Positions 25,475-44,843 of a stretch of 64,000 nt of DNA are shown here, in pieces. A model generated the notes under the pieces. It worked only from the letters and a program-made list of their open reading frames with translations. It searched no databases and was not told the DNA's origin. Position 1 is the first letter of the stretch. Every line of letters starts with the position of its first letter. Source of the DNA: Sesamum alatum (Eukaryota; Streptophyta; Magnoliopsida; Lamiales; Pedaliaceae); the NCBI GenBank assembly GCA_034509735.1, contig JACGWO010000003.1:40470873-40534872 (forward strand), given 5' to 3'. The position numbers were made by a program, and so were the translations under genes.

Positions 25475-25664
25475 TAATGATCAAATAATTTCAACTCAAC
25501 ATTCAACTATTGATAATAATAACAATAACAATTTGTAAATCGTGACATTTTCATGCAAATGAAATCTTTCCTTGATTCACTGCCCAACATATAGAAGCAC
25601 AATAGTAATAAGCACTATTCAATAGAAACCGAGTAAGATGATGTTGAACAACAAATCAATCCTC

Positions 25665-32887
<7,223 letters not shown>

Positions 32888-33825
32888 GTTTGTGTGCCTG
32901 GTTTTACTGATATTTGATCAGAGGAAGTGTGAAGAGAATGACTGTGTTGGGGAAAGCTTGAGCTGTAATTGATTCGATAATTGGTGACTTTATTCTGTTC
33001 TTCTTGAAGAAGTTGATGCCAATGCATTGTTGATTACTTTCGGCGGATTGATGGAAATTGAGAGGTTGAAAAGGTTCCAAACGTTGTTGAAAAGGGCACT
33101 GCATTGGGATGCTGTCAATCTAAATATTATTGTTTAAGTTTATGATTTGTTGGATTATTGATATATTTTATTACTTTATGTTTATGACATGCTCATCAAA
33201 TTAATAGTTTTGAAATCTTCTTGATGAATGATATGTTTCATGAGGTTTTCTGTTTATGTTTAGGGTAATTTTCATTTTGGCCAAATTGGATATAGCTGAT
33301 ATTCATTTAAAAACTCAGCTAAAAAGTTCCCTTATTTTTAAAATATAGGCAAAATCTCTTTGTTTTTTTTAAATCTAGCTCACGTGTCCCTCTCCATTAA
33401 TTGCACCTAATGCCATTAAGTTTTATATCAAGTGACCATTATGTCATTATTTATTATATAATATTTTTTATTTAATGAGTGTAGGATTTTTTTTAGTGTA
33501 TAAAAATTGTAGGATCTAATTAATTCATCTTAACCATTAGATCTTAAATTTAAATATTATTTATAGTAAATAATATAATTTATTAAAATATATTTAAAGT
33601 AAATAATTATTGAATTAGTTAATAATAAATCATTATTATAATTGATTAAAAAAATTTAAAATTAATCTTTGTGTTGCGATTTTAATTTAATTTTTAATTC
33701 AAAATTTAAAATTTTATATACTTTTTCGGTATTTTGATAGTTAACTAAATATATTTAAAAATAAAATTATTTAATTTTTTTAGGAGGGAGCAAAATACCA
33801 AAAAACAAAATCACTAAAAAAACAA
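32888..33825. other. ERD7-like 5' flank and AT-rich spacer
   Basis: 32888-33110 is the leader/promoter side of the ERD7-like gene. 33250-33820 is AT-rich sequence with short repeats such as TTAAATTTAAATATT. I see no gene and no clear element. Confidence 0.4.
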
Positions 33826-35540
33826 CACTACATAAATACCCGGGATTTGGAATGGGTGTTTTTTAATGGGTATAAGCCATAAAAAATGTAACGGGTTTCG
33901 TAATGGGTTTGGAATGGATTTGTGCGGATGATATCAAAGGCCCATTTTAACAAGTTAAATAGTTTTAGGGCGAGTGAACCATTACAGAACCCATTCCAAA
34001 ATAAGTTTAATTAGGAATATGTTGTTCCCACACCCGGTTCCAAATAAAATCTTTCATAATTTTGCTACGAGTTTTAGGTTGACCTTTTTAAAATGGATAC
34101 AATTATTTAGCAAGAGTAGTTGTCCGTTCCAAAAGCATTACTCAATCCGTTACAATTTTGTGACAACTTATTAGTCCACTCCAAATTTATATACCCGTCA
34201 CAAAAACAATGGCTATTTCCACAATGGCACGCGGCTGTTTCCTCGATTGTAGAGGTTGTATGCTTCACCAGTGATGGCGAAGCACATGATGTGGCATGCC
34301 ACCCATTAGACGGGAGGCCTTCTTGTGCCATTTTTCCGATGTCGAGACTTGGAGGCATTTCAATCAGACATATTCCAATTTTGGATTGGAGCCGCGTAAC
34401 GTTAGACTAGGCTGTGCACAAATGGCTTTGTGCTGCATGGGTAGTACGGCTAGACCTGCTCGTGTTGGCCGGTTATACTTGTACCGTACAATTTCCATCA
34501 GGGATGTGTATGAAGTTTGAGTACATGTTTCTGATTAAGGTGATCCCTGGCCCGTCTAATCTGAAGCGTCTGATCGATGTGTACCTGGAGTTGTCGATTG
34601 AGGACTATTGTAATTATGACAATTATGGCATTCATGATGCGTGCAGCTTCGACGTGGACTGTGAACGACTTACCTGCCCATGGGATGACACCTGGATGGA
34701 GTATCGCAGGTACTATAGGGTGCGCAATTTGTATGGATGACACATGGCCATTCCATCTGCAGCACGGGAGGAAGGCGTTCTATTCTGACTGCCACATGCA
34801 GTTCTCCCCCAGGATTATCCGTACTGGAGGAACAAGAAAGTATTCACTAAAAATCATGTGAAAAGAAAGATTGTACGGCCGAGGCTGACTGGAAAGGAGA
34901 TCCGTAATCGGGTGGCAGAGTTTAGTATTACAGTTGAAGAACCATTGATACTCCCACCAGGCTACGATAGCGACCACAAATAATGAAGAAAAGCATCTTC
35001 ATGGAAACTTCCATATTGGGACACGCATCTGATACGGCACAATCTTGATGTCATGCCATTGAGAAGAATGCATTTGACAACACCCTCAACACCGTCATGG
35101 ACTTAAAGGAAAAAACGAAAGACAATCTGAATACACGAAAGAATTTGGGGAGCATATGTAATTGACTGAGGCTTGGGGTGGACAAACGCAAACCGAGCAT
35201 TATGCCTAAAACCATATATATCCTGAAGACGGACCAGAAGAGGAGGATATGTGGTTAGGCTGGTATTTGAGGTTTCCTAATCATGGGTACGTCTCTAACC
35301 TTGCTCGATGCGTCATATGATGGAGCTGAGGTTGCACAGTATGAAGAGTCATGATTGTCATGTCTTTATGCAGAAATTGATCTTGGTTGCCTTCTATGAG
35401 ATGCTTCTTTAGCATATGTGGAACGTGTTGACAAAGGTTAGCCTTCTCTTCTAGTTTCTATGCTCGACCACACTAGAAGTCACCAAGATGTAGGTTCAAG
35501 GCAACGACTTATAGACAAGCTAGATTCGAACATGTAGATC
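33826..35540 (+). pseudogene. Decayed CACTA (En/Spm) element with Tnp2-type transposase
   Basis: A CACTACATAAATACCC terminus at 33826 is followed by subterminal AATGGGT-type repeats. From about 34285 the Tnp2 text runs on in changing frames: VETWRHFNQTYSNFGLEPRN with VRLG, MCMKFEYMFLIKVIPGPSN, TWTVNDLPAHGMTPGWS, CMDDTWPFHLQHGRKAFYSD, ILPPGYDSDHK, RHNLDVM and HDCHVFMQKLI (about 35353). Frame changes and stops separate the blocks. No right-hand GTAGTG terminus could be found, so the 3' end is lost or beyond recognition. Confidence 0.8.
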
Positions 35541-35689
35541 GGTATACTTATAATGCTACATGTTCACTTGATCCAAAATTATGTGCATATGTGATTAATT
35601 AATTTGTATGCAGATAAATATATTTGTTTATGCGATCGAGATTTATGATTTACCCATTATTTTCCAACACTTATAGAGTAAAATTCATA

Positions 35690-35865
35690 TCAAAACCCGA
35701 GTTTTATCATTAATGTTATTTTGGTGTCTAAGTAATTACAAATGATTCAATTTAGTACTCGAGTTTTATCATTAATATCACTTTGATACACGAATAATTA
35801 CAAATGGTCTAATTAGTATTCGAGTTTTACCACTAATGTCACTTTGGTACCCGATTCATGTTTAT
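35690..35865. repeat. Three-unit tandem repeat, period about 61 bp
   Basis: CGAGTTTTATCATTAAT starts units near 35698, 35760 and 35821, each followed by CACTTTGGTAC-like and AATTACAAATGGT-like words. 35866-36360 is otherwise AT-rich and empty. Confidence 0.65.
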
Positions 35866-36389
35866 TTTTTTATTAATTTTCTATTATTTTTTTATATGAT
35901 GACCATTTTACTCTTAAATAATAAACAATAAATACACCAAAAAATTGAATAAAATTAATCATATTTTCTAACTTTCATTTTTTACATTTGAGTACTGTGC
36001 TTGATAATAATATTTTATTAATTTTTTTTCTACTCATTTTATTTATCAATATTCATAAGGATAATGATTTTTTCATTATATAAAAAGTAAAATCCAAAGA
36101 GCATTGCAGCCATGAAAAAGTTGATTTTGCATTCTAGTAATGAGTATGAATATTCATAAATAAAAAATAAATTAATAAAATATATTATGAAGTATAATAT
36201 TCAAATGCAAAATATCACCCTAGGCCTGAAAGTGCACTACACTCGCACCTACTGCATCTGGGCATAGTTTTTAAACAATAAAAAATTATTTTATAATATA
36301 TTTAATATATTAAGATTTATATAAATAATATTTAATATTTTTAGTATATTAATATACATTTTTTATTTATGAAAATAATATATATATAT

Positions 36390-37136
36390 TTGCATTCTTC
36401 TTTATCCTTCCGATCGTCCGCCGCCGCACAATACGGCCGTCGCCAGACCAAACCGTCATTGCCGCCCCCCTCTTCCTCCCCCCGTCGCGCCTCTTCCTCC
36501 TTCCGTCATCGCACCTCCTCCTCCTCCTCCCCGCCGTCGCAACCTCTTCCCCTTCCCTCTCAGTCGCGCCGCCTCGTCGCCTTCCACCTGATCTGCCACC
36601 ACCTCGTCGTCTTCCTGCCCAGATTCGCTACCACCTCGCCAGTTTTCGCCCAGATCCGCCACCCCCCCTCTTCCTCCCAGGTCGCCACCCCCTTCCCCCT
36701 CTCCCCGCCGCCGGCTCCCTTCTCTCCCCCCCTCTTTCTCTCTCTATGTATATATACATAACTATATATTTATATTTACAAATTATTATTATATATATTT
36801 TCTAATTTAATTATTCAATTATATAATAATTTTAATTGTATATTTGCTTAAATCTAAACTGTTGAATCTAAATTCAATAAAATTTAAACCGTTGATCTAT
36901 TAGATGAATTTAGACCTTAGATTGGATTCAATCCAACCGTTTTTAAATTAGGGCATAAATGTCATTTTAAATTAAAAATTAAAAAAAGAAAAAGGAAAAA
37001 TCAAGCGTGTAACAAACGAAACGCGTTAGGGGATTTTTTTGCTTCATTTTTAAGAACATAGGAGAGTAATTTTTTTTCCACAGGGGATATATTGCTCTTT
37101 TTTATTATCATAGGGGGATAAATTGCATTTAAATCC
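36390..37136. mobile_element. Partial MULE-like element with a GC-rich CCT/CGCC island
   Basis: 36410-36750 is a sharply GC-rich, C-rich strand (GCCGTCGCC, CCTCCTCC words) ending in a CTCTCTCT run, set in AT-rich DNA. The right end at about 37100-37136 (GGGGGATAAATTGCATTTAA) matches the right ends of 41960-42806 and 44844-45927. The left end was not found. The 130-codon open frame here is low-complexity Ser/Pro text and not a gene. Confidence 0.45.
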
Positions 37137-37990
37137 AAACTAAAACCAACAAATTGGACAAAAAATAAAACTAAACATGACAGTACTCATCCTAAATGAA
37201 CGAAAACCCATGTAACAAAAGGTAAAAACATGCAAATGACAAAAAAACACAAACCTTCGGAGGAACCCGAGCTTTCCAAACAGCCGACCAAAATAGATTT
37301 TCATCCTCACCACCACGCATACCTCCACTTGAAGTAAATGGCTCCCCCCTCTCCCGAATAACCACAGCCTGATTATCTGCACTTCTAAAAGTAAACCGAC
37401 CGGACTTATGAAACTCCCCATGCCCCATCTGAACCGCCAGCTTCTCCCCCCCCCCCCCCCCCAACCGAATACAACCCTCTCTCAACAAATTTCTAGCATT
37501 GAGTATACTCTTCCAAGTCCACGATGATCGCACCCCACAAGCAGCATCCCAAAAGGAAGAATGTTCAAATATCGAGCTTTAATCACTAAGAATCCTCCAC
37601 CCTTGCTTTGCTAGCAAAGCTAGGTTGAACTCTATCAAACTCCTAAACCCCAACCCTCATTTCGAGATAGGACAACATAACTTGATCCAAGCCACCCAAT
37701 GCGTCCGTCTATCCCCCGATTGTGCCACAAAAAATCTGTTGAAATCGATTACAACTGTTTGGAAAAGTAATATAGAGAGGTGGAAACAAGACATTGCATA
37801 TGTCGGAATCGATTGCAAGACAGATTTTAGTAGCACTCCCTTACCAGCTTGAGATAGCAATTCACATCCCCAACCATTCACTCTATCCCACATCCTATCC
37901 TTAACAAATTTGAACAATGCCCCTCATGATCTAGCCCTCACCACAGGCAAACCCAAGTAACGGTCATGTTGTTGCACCAATCCCACTCAA
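37137..37990 (-). pseudogene. LINE (L1-type) reverse transcriptase fragment
   Basis: Minus-strand text typical of the C-terminal part of plant LINE RT: RYLGLPVVRA (about 37960), FKFVKDRMWDRVNGWGCELL with SQAGKGVLLKSVLQSIPTYA and MSCFHLS (37917-37760), THWVAWIKLC, then after a frame change EGCIRLGGGG and KARVPPKVCVFLS (about 37230), like the zinc-knuckle-preceding tail. Broken by stops and a C-run at 37447-37462. 5'-truncated, as LINE copies usually are. Confidence 0.8.
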
Positions 37991-38393
37991 ATGTTGTTGT
38001 ATTTCTAAATTATTTGTAGTTGTTATAACTCAAATGTACTAACGATAAAAAATAAATTGAACAATTTTACCTAAGATTCAGAATTAATTTTTTTAATAGA
38101 TAAAATTACTATTCAAGTAAATCATAAGTATGTAAATTTATACTATATATTAAGGGAGAGTACCTCTTTGATGTCTCACCCATTTTCAGTCTGTTTTTTT
38201 TTTTTTAACACATTTAATTTTTCTTCATCTAACTTTCCACCTCCATTATTTTCATCTAAATTCTCACTCTCCCATTTTTTTTTTATTGTCATTCATCTTT
38301 TTGTCACATTTTAAAAAATGAATATTTTATAAATATTTTATTTTAAATAATATTTATAGAAGTTGAACACACATGTGTGTGCCAAAATTACTA

Positions 38394-38431
<38 letters not shown>

Positions 38432-38476
38432 GATGTAGTAGCTAGCATGTTGTTGTTAAATCGGATTGTAATTATA
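37991..38476. other. AT-rich spacer with (TA)n run
   Basis: No gene seen. A TA microsatellite lies at 38395-38428, and TTCTTCATCTAACTTTCCACC-type T/C-rich text at about 38215-38300. Confidence 0.4.
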
Positions 38477-38834
38477 GGAGAATTTACACTTTTCATCCAG
38501 TAACTTAGGGTGTTTTCACTTTTGGTCCTGTTGGTTGTGTGATTATCGCTTTTGGTCCCATAACTTTAAAAAGTAGCACTTTTGGTTTCATGGCACATTT
38601 TCGTTAGACAATTTAACAAAACATACAACGTGCTTAACACGTGGCAGTTAGGGTCTTTACACTTTTGGTCCCATGCACGAATGGCCAAATGACATTTTCA
38701 ATTAAATATCTAATGAAGATGTGCATAGGACAAATGATACTTTTTAAAATTTATGGGATCAAAAGTGAGAAACTCGTTACCAATGAGACCAAAAGTGAGA
38801 TCCTAAACAATGAGACGAAAAATGCTACTTTCCG
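38477..38834. mobile_element. 358-bp Mutator-type MITE
   Basis: Left GGAGAATTTACACTTTTCA with 'cttttggtcc' repeats; right 'acgaaaaatgctactttccg'. Flanking nonamers GTAATTATA and ATAATTGTA match at seven of nine. Similar to 24459-25474 and 43453-43780. Confidence 0.6.
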
Positions 38835-39006
38835 ATAATTGTATAAACCACCACCCATCAGCTCCAAAATGACAAAAATTTAAAAAAAATACCATTATTT
38901 ATTAAAAATTTAAACCGACCAATTATGAGCGATTTAATGCGATTTGAGTCAGTGAGTTGCGCGGGTTAAGTAGAATTATGTGCCCTTGACCTATAATTAT
39001 GATTAA

Positions 39007-40477
39007 GAGGGTGTTTGGCTAAGTTTATAAGCTCCTTAAAATATTTTATAAGATGTTTTGAAACAAAGTGGATAATGTTTTTTTTTAGGAGCTTATAAGA
39101 TCCAAAACATCTTATTTTGAGATCTTATAAATTCTTTAAGAAAAAAATTTTCAAACAAAAATTATTGTATTTAGTAGAAAAAACATTAACTTAGTGCATT
39201 ATAAATTATACGACTAAAAATAGTCATTGCATCAACAAAAAAAAAATTATTTATATATTTATATTAATATTTAACTAGCATGAATGTGTATATATATATA
39301 TATATATATTATTTTTATGCGAAACTTTAGGTCATAATCCATCATTTTTTTATTTTTTTTAAAAACAATTATCTAATAAACTTTTATTTGAGTTAAACTA
39401 ATGTATTATGGAATTATTATAAAAGTATTTAAATACAAAATATGTCAAGAATATAATATCCTTGTTGGTCATTTTAATAAAAAAAAATTATTATGTCAAA
39501 TACCCTAACATCTTATAAGATGTTGAAATATTTTATAAGGGTTAAATTCATTTTGACCCCCTGTGATATAGGAAAATATCAAACCCCCCCCCTGAAAATT
39601 TTAATATAAAAAACCACCCCTATGTTACGAATAATGAATCACACCGCCCCTGGTCAACCTAAACACATATTTTTAGAAACAATGACTAAAATGCCTCTCA
39701 AATTTAAAATTTTATATTTATATAATATATTATATAAATTTTAATTAAAATATATTTATAAATTATAATATATCCACAATATATAAAATTAAATTTTATA
39801 CTTTATAAAATAAAATTATTATTTAAAAAAAAAAATCCAACCCCTCTCCCCACCCCCACCCCACGATCGCCTCTCCCCACCCTCCCCCCTTTCCCCTTCC
39901 CTCACCCGTCGCCCAAATTTTCGCAGCGATGGGCGACCGCGTCGCCTTCATTGCCGCCTCTCTCTCTCTCTATCTTTTTAAATTTTTTAATTTGTTTTAA
40001 TATTAAAAATATATTATATTAAAAATATTAATATTATTATATATTTATATAAAATAATATTTTATTATTAATATATATTTATATTGTTTTAAGATTTATT
40101 AAATTATATATATTATATGTAATATAAGGAGAGAGGGAAGGGCAAAATTGTCCAAAAAAATGCACTTTTTACATGCCCAAGCACAGTCAACGCGCGTGCA
40201 TAACAAAACCTGGCCTCAGGGGATTTTTTGAACTTTATTTTATAACACAAGGAGTGTAAATGATACTTTAATTTTCACATGGAGTTTTTTGAACATTCCC
40301 TATATCACAAAGGGGATCCTTATATTTTTTCCTTATAAGCTTTTAACATCTTATTTTATCCAAACACCTTATAAATTTATTTTTAAAATAAAATCTAACA
40401 TCTTATAAACTTTTAAAACATCTTATATAACACATGAGATTATAAGATGTTTTGAAAAAACTTATTCAGACACCCTC
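39007..40477. mobile_element. PIF/Harbinger-like element, itself interrupted by a MULE-like element
   Basis: Inverted ends GAGGGTGTTTGGCTAAG and GAGGGTGTCTGAATAAG, flanked by TAA at 39004-39006 and 40478-40480. Both arms repeat CTTATAAGATGTT-like words. The stretch 39539-40332 is a separate insertion, leaving about 680 bp of the host element. Confidence 0.65.
39539..40332. mobile_element. MULE-like element with GC-rich island, nested in the PIF-like element
   Basis: Left GGGTTAAATTCATTTTGACCC and right AAAGGGGATCCTTATATTTTTTCC, with a GC-rich island at 39838-39960 ending in CTCTCTCTCTC. Same architecture as 41960-42806 and 44844-45927. Target duplication not clear (TTATAA shared at both edges). 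Confidence 0.5.
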
Positions 40478-40589
40478 TAATTTTTTTCCCATCAAACTCT
40501 TACTAGGTACTGCAAGCTCGAAAACCATAAGCCTTCCACGAGCATGCATTCACTCCACAAACAAAAAATATAGGTAAATTATGGGAAGT

Positions 40590-40760
40590 TTAATTTGAAT
40601 CTGGTTCGGTCAAATTTAAATCAATTATATAGTAAGTATAATATATCTATTGTATAATTAATATACAGTATATAAAAAATAATAAATCACATAATAAATA
40701 TATTACACTTATTATATGATTAATTTCATCTGATCAAATCTCATCCGTTAAAAACCTTCC
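40590..40760. repeat. AT-rich repeat with related copies near 43010-43180 and 46290-46720
   Basis: All three have a 'gtaagtataatata' word, then 'cacataataagtatattacact' and 'ttatatgattga', and end near CAAATTTGAT-like text and a TTTTTCC/TTTCTTC run. The third copy is split by a SINE at 46324. No coding content. 40761-41019 shows nothing else. Confidence 0.5.
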
Positions 40761-41019
40761 TAAACTAAGGAATGGATAAAACATTCCTGCCGTGGCCTCC
40801 ACACACTTAACATCCCACTTTAAATGTCACACATCAACACGCACGCATATACGACAAAAATGCTCGACATTTGTTAAAATGACTGAAAAGGTGCTGATTG
40901 CAAGTTGATAATGTGCATTTTTTTTATTATTTTAGTGAATTGCTGTTATTTTTATTCCCAATATGAGATTTTTTAAATTACAGCAGGAAATTGTTGAAAT
41001 CGATCCGTATAAGATTGAA

Positions 41020-41455
41020 AATTGGTCACCTTCTTATACTTACAGGACCGGTAAAATACTTTTTTGTCCCATAAGATTAGGATATTATTTGTTTTGGTAT
41101 CACAATATAGATAATGGTTGTTTTAATCCCATAAAACACGTTTTTCAGTTTTTTTGGTCCCAAAAAATAATGTGCAACTTAGGTAGGTAGTTGTTTTAGT
41201 CCCATAAAACACATTTTTTCAATTTTTTGGTCCTAAATATAGGTGGTTGTTTTAGTCTCATAAAACATATTTTTCAGTTTTTTTGGTCCCAAAATATCAT
41301 GTATTGGGATAAAAAAACTGAAAAACGTGTTTTATAGGACTAAAGTAGCTACCTACCTAAGTTGTGGTACCAAAATAAATAATATTCTAGTTTTAGAAGA
41401 CCCAAAAAGCATTTTGCCGCTTGCAGGACTAAAAGTGTAATTTCCCCCAAGTGGA
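41020..41455. mobile_element. MITE with internal direct repeats
   Basis: Left ACTTACAGGACCGGTAAAATAC is inverse to the right GCATTTTGCCGCTTGCAGG region. A unit of GTTTTAGTCCCATAAAACAC and TTTTTTGGTCCC is repeated three times on the left and once inverted on the right. Confidence 0.55.
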
Positions 41456-41464
41456 ATATAGTCA

Positions 41465-41772
41465 CACTAGAAATTACTATTGCCTACGGTTTTATTAGTA
41501 ATGGACTAACCGTTGTAAATAATTATTATTAATTACGATTAAATAAAAATCGATACAAATACTTAGTTTATCGATCATAAAAATGACTTTGCCATGGTTA
41601 TGAGTCATGGTAAATATTTTTTACTATGGCTTTTCGCCATAACAAAATATTAGCCATGCTCGGAAAAATCACGGTAAACAATCGTTGCGTGGCCGGGATT
41701 TTTGATTTTTTACTACGATTATTTAATTTTAACCATGTCAATTAACCATAGTTAAATGTTATATTTCTACTA
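41465..41772. mobile_element. CACTA-type MITE, copy 2
   Basis: CACTAGAAATTACTATTG at the left, TTTCTACTA at the right, with a perfect 3-bp target duplication TCA at 41462-41464 and 41773-41775. Internal GCCATGGTTATGAGTCATGG and CAATCGTTGCGTGGCCG blocks are as in the other copies. Confidence 0.75.
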
Positions 41773-41959
41773 TCACGTATTATACAACATAAATAATTAT
41801 TTTTATTAATTTATCAGTGATATAAACTGTATTCATAAAATTTACCAATACTTTTAATTAGCGATATATATACAGTAACAAATTGATTGGATTATACAGT
41901 CATCAATATAGTTGGAAAATTAAATTTTGGATAAAATAAAAAATTATCACGATTATTAA

Positions 41960-42342
41960 GGGTTAAATGCAATTTACCCCTGTGTTATGAAAAATGAGTA
42001 ATTTATCCCCCTGTGAAAAATTAAGCAGCAATTTACCCCCCTGTGTTATCAAAAATAGAGCAAAACATCCCCTGACGCGTTTCTTGAAGAACACGCGCTG
42101 CTTTCTTATTTTTTTTTATTTTTTTGAATTTATAATTTAAAATAACAAATCATGTCTTTATTTAAGAGCCGTTGGATCTTGATCAATCTAAGGTCCAAAT
42201 TTAACAATAAATCAATGGTGTGGATTTGATTTAATTCACATCAACGGTTTAAATTTAAATAAATAATAAAATTATATATTATATATAATTAAATTTGAAT
42301 AAATAATAAAAATTATATGATTTATTTATATATATATGTATT

Positions 42343-42395
<53 letters not shown>

Positions 42396-42806
42396 GTGGG
42401 GAGAAGGGCGGCGGCGTGAGGGGAAGGGGCTGGGGTCGGCGGCGAGAGGGGAGGGAGATGAGGGTAGCGGGCACTAGCGGCGGCGGCGGTGGCGGTGGCA
42501 GTCCGGCCTGAGGAACGAACGGAGAAGAAAGGAAAAAAAAATGTATATATACATTATTTTATAATTAATATATAATATTTAATATAATAAGTATTATTTT
42601 ATAAATATATATGTATAATATATATAAAATAATATTTTATTGCTTAAAATTATCCCACACGCAGAAGGGGCGTGTGTAGGGCACCATTGAACCGAGGGGG
42701 TATTTTGCTCTATTTTTTATAACACAGAAAGGTAAATTACTACTTAATTTTTTACAAGGATAAATACTCATTTCTCATAATACATGGGGTAAATTACATT
42801 TTCCCC
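41960..42806. mobile_element. 847-bp Mutator-type element with GC-rich island
   Basis: Ends GGGTTAAATGCAATTTACC and GGGGAAAATGTAATTTACC (inverse). Flanking nonamers GATTATTAA (41951-41959) and TATTATTAA (42807-42815) match at eight of nine. The middle holds a (TA)n(GA)n run (42338-42390) followed by a 140-bp GC-rich stretch of GGCGGCGGC words. No recognisable protein. Confidence 0.75.
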
Positions 42807-42815
42807 TATTATTAA

Positions 42816-43452
42816 ATGAATTCGCGCAGTGTTGCCAGTTAGAAAAAAATATTAAATCTTGAAGCATGAACGGAAGTTTCGTGGATGGTTGCTAGGGTTT
42901 TGAGTGCACTTTCTGGTAGAAACTGGGCAGCCATGCACGTGATATTGATACTTAAGATATTGATATTGTGGAGGAAATAATCCTGAATTAGGCTTAGACT
43001 GGAAATCTTTTGTCGGATTCAGGTTTGTTCGAATGAATCAATTACAAAGTAAGTATGATATATATTTGTTGTTTGATTGATAATTTTTTTTTAAAAATTA
43101 TATATCAATTACATGATAAGTATATTACACTTGTTATATGATTGATTAAAGTTTAACTGAGTCAAATTTGAGATAAAATTTCTTCAAGTCAACCAAGCAC
43201 GACTGAGAGAGAGAGAGAGAGAACCCCACATTCCTTGTAAAAGCGCATTCCACCTTCTCTTCAACGTTGTTCGATTCCGACTTTCATAATACAAGTGGGA
43301 AACTTCAAAAACTACCGTCTAAAAGTAATATTAGATTAACGCGACTAATCACAAAAGTAGCAGACGTCTTAACTTTAATTAATGTAATTAAACAAATTGA
43401 ATAGGATAATACTTGCAATACGCACATGGAGAAACCAGAAAATGGAAAATTA
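42816..43452. other. Spacer without a recognised gene
   Basis: Contains the second copy of the AT-rich repeat (about 43010-43180) and a short GA run at 43205-43222; otherwise nothing recognised. Confidence 0.4.
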
Positions 43453-43780
43453 TTGCATTTTAGACTTATTACACTTTTCGTCCCATTATCACGAGATTCT
43501 CGTTAATGATCCTATAAGGTATAAAAATTCTCACTTTTAATTTATCTAGTTCTGTTAGTATTTTAACGAAAAATATCACGTGGCCATTATTCAGAAATTT
43601 GGAGAGTAAATGAGCACGTGGTTTTTTCCGTCAAAATATTAATGAAATATGATGAATGGACTAAAGGTGATTTTTTATTTTTTATTTTTAATTTATGGGA
43701 CTATTAATAAGAATATCGTAACTAATAGAACGATAAATGTACTAATCCTAAGATAAGAAACGAAAACTGCTATTTTGCCG
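43453..43780. mobile_element. 328-bp Mutator-type MITE
   Basis: Left TTGCATTTTAGACTTATT..., right CGAAAACTGCTATTTTGCCG. Flanking nonamers GGAAAATTA and AGAAAATTA match at eight of nine. Contains inverted 'cgtcccatta' / 'taatagaacg' words. Confidence 0.55.
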
Positions 43781-43829
43781 AGAAAATTAACTGAAGTTGG
43801 AAGCTGTTACGTGCACACCCACAGCTATA

Positions 43830-44115
43830 TCTATACTATTATATAAATAAAACCCCCTCCACACTCACAAACGGCGGTTACTTACATCGCTGCACCATTT
43901 TTTGTGAGGTCAAAAATGCCCTTCAACCGATAATATAACCAACTTATTCAACTTCCAAAGTTTCACTAATTGATAAATTAATTTTTTTTTCTTTTTTTTA
44001 CTTTTTTATGTGATGTAATGGTTTATATTTTACTCTTATTTATAATAATAATATATTTTAAAGTGCAAAAAAATATTTATATATGCACGCAGGAACGACG
44101 TACCACATTAGCTAG
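43830..44115 (+). mobile_element. Helitron-like short element, copy 3
   Basis: A|TCTATACTATTATATAAA at the left and ...CCACATTAGCTAG|T at the right: the classic TC...CTAG ends between A and T. Shares GCGGTTACTTACATCGC and TTTTAAAGTGCAAAAAAATA with its relatives. A GCACGCAGGAACGACGTACC stretch precedes the end. Confidence 0.6.
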
Positions 44116-44263
44116 TATTTTTATATGCGTACATATACTAATATAAGTATATATTTATACATCTCTTTGATGCGGTGAAAATTTATATTAGAGAAAGCAT
44201 ATAGTAAAATAAGTAATTTTAAGATATTAATTACTGGCGAGAGAAGATAAAGCTTTAAATATA

Positions 44264-44689
44264 GGATCCTTAAGGTTTGGCATAATTATAAATATATCTT
44301 TATTATTTGAAAAGTTACAAATACCCCTCCTGAGATTTGGAATTTTTAATTTTAACTAAAGATTTAAAATTGACCATTTTGCCCTTGATTTTTTTTTTTA
44401 AATTGAAGAAAAATTAGTCGAGGCAAATTGCATTATTGTTTATCTGTGTAGAAAACTTAAGAAACCTCTCCTGCATATTGTAGCCTAAAAAAATTCAAAA
44501 AAATTTAAGAATTAAAGAAAAAAATTAATTTGTATAAGCGCATTTTGGCCAGTTCACCCATAAAATTGGATGAAAAATATGTTATTTGTTAGACGATTAT
44601 AAGCTTCAGGGGAATATCTGTAATTTTTTAAACAATGAGGAGTATTTATAATTATGTCAAACTTAAAAGGAGTTAGATATAATTTATCC
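44264..44689. mobile_element. 426-bp Mutator-type MITE (type copy)
   Basis: Perfect 9-bp target duplication TTAAATATA at 44255-44263 and 44690-44698. Ends GGATCCTTAAGGTTTGGC and inverse region (GTCAAACTTAAAAGG ... ATTTATCC). Relatives at 8800-8975 (end only), 13478-13800 and 26579-26995. Confidence 0.8.
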
Positions 44690-44843
44690 TTAAATATATT
44701 GTCACTTTTAAGTCTTGTCAAGTCTAATTGTCTTAAAAAGATGAATTCTTGAAGTATCTATTGGATTCGATTTTTTATTTCAAATCTATTGAGTCTTTTG
44801 TTCTAATAACACATGGATAGCACAAGTACAATCATTATATCAT

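Noticed and set aside
35540..36360. Right end of the CACTA element
   Set aside because: No GTAGTG-type terminus or matching target triplet could be found; the element's 3' end was left open.
36369..36761. 130-codon Ser/Pro-rich open frame
   Set aside because: Low-complexity CCTCC/CGCC text in a MULE-like element, no domain, no start context; same kind of islands give other spurious frames.
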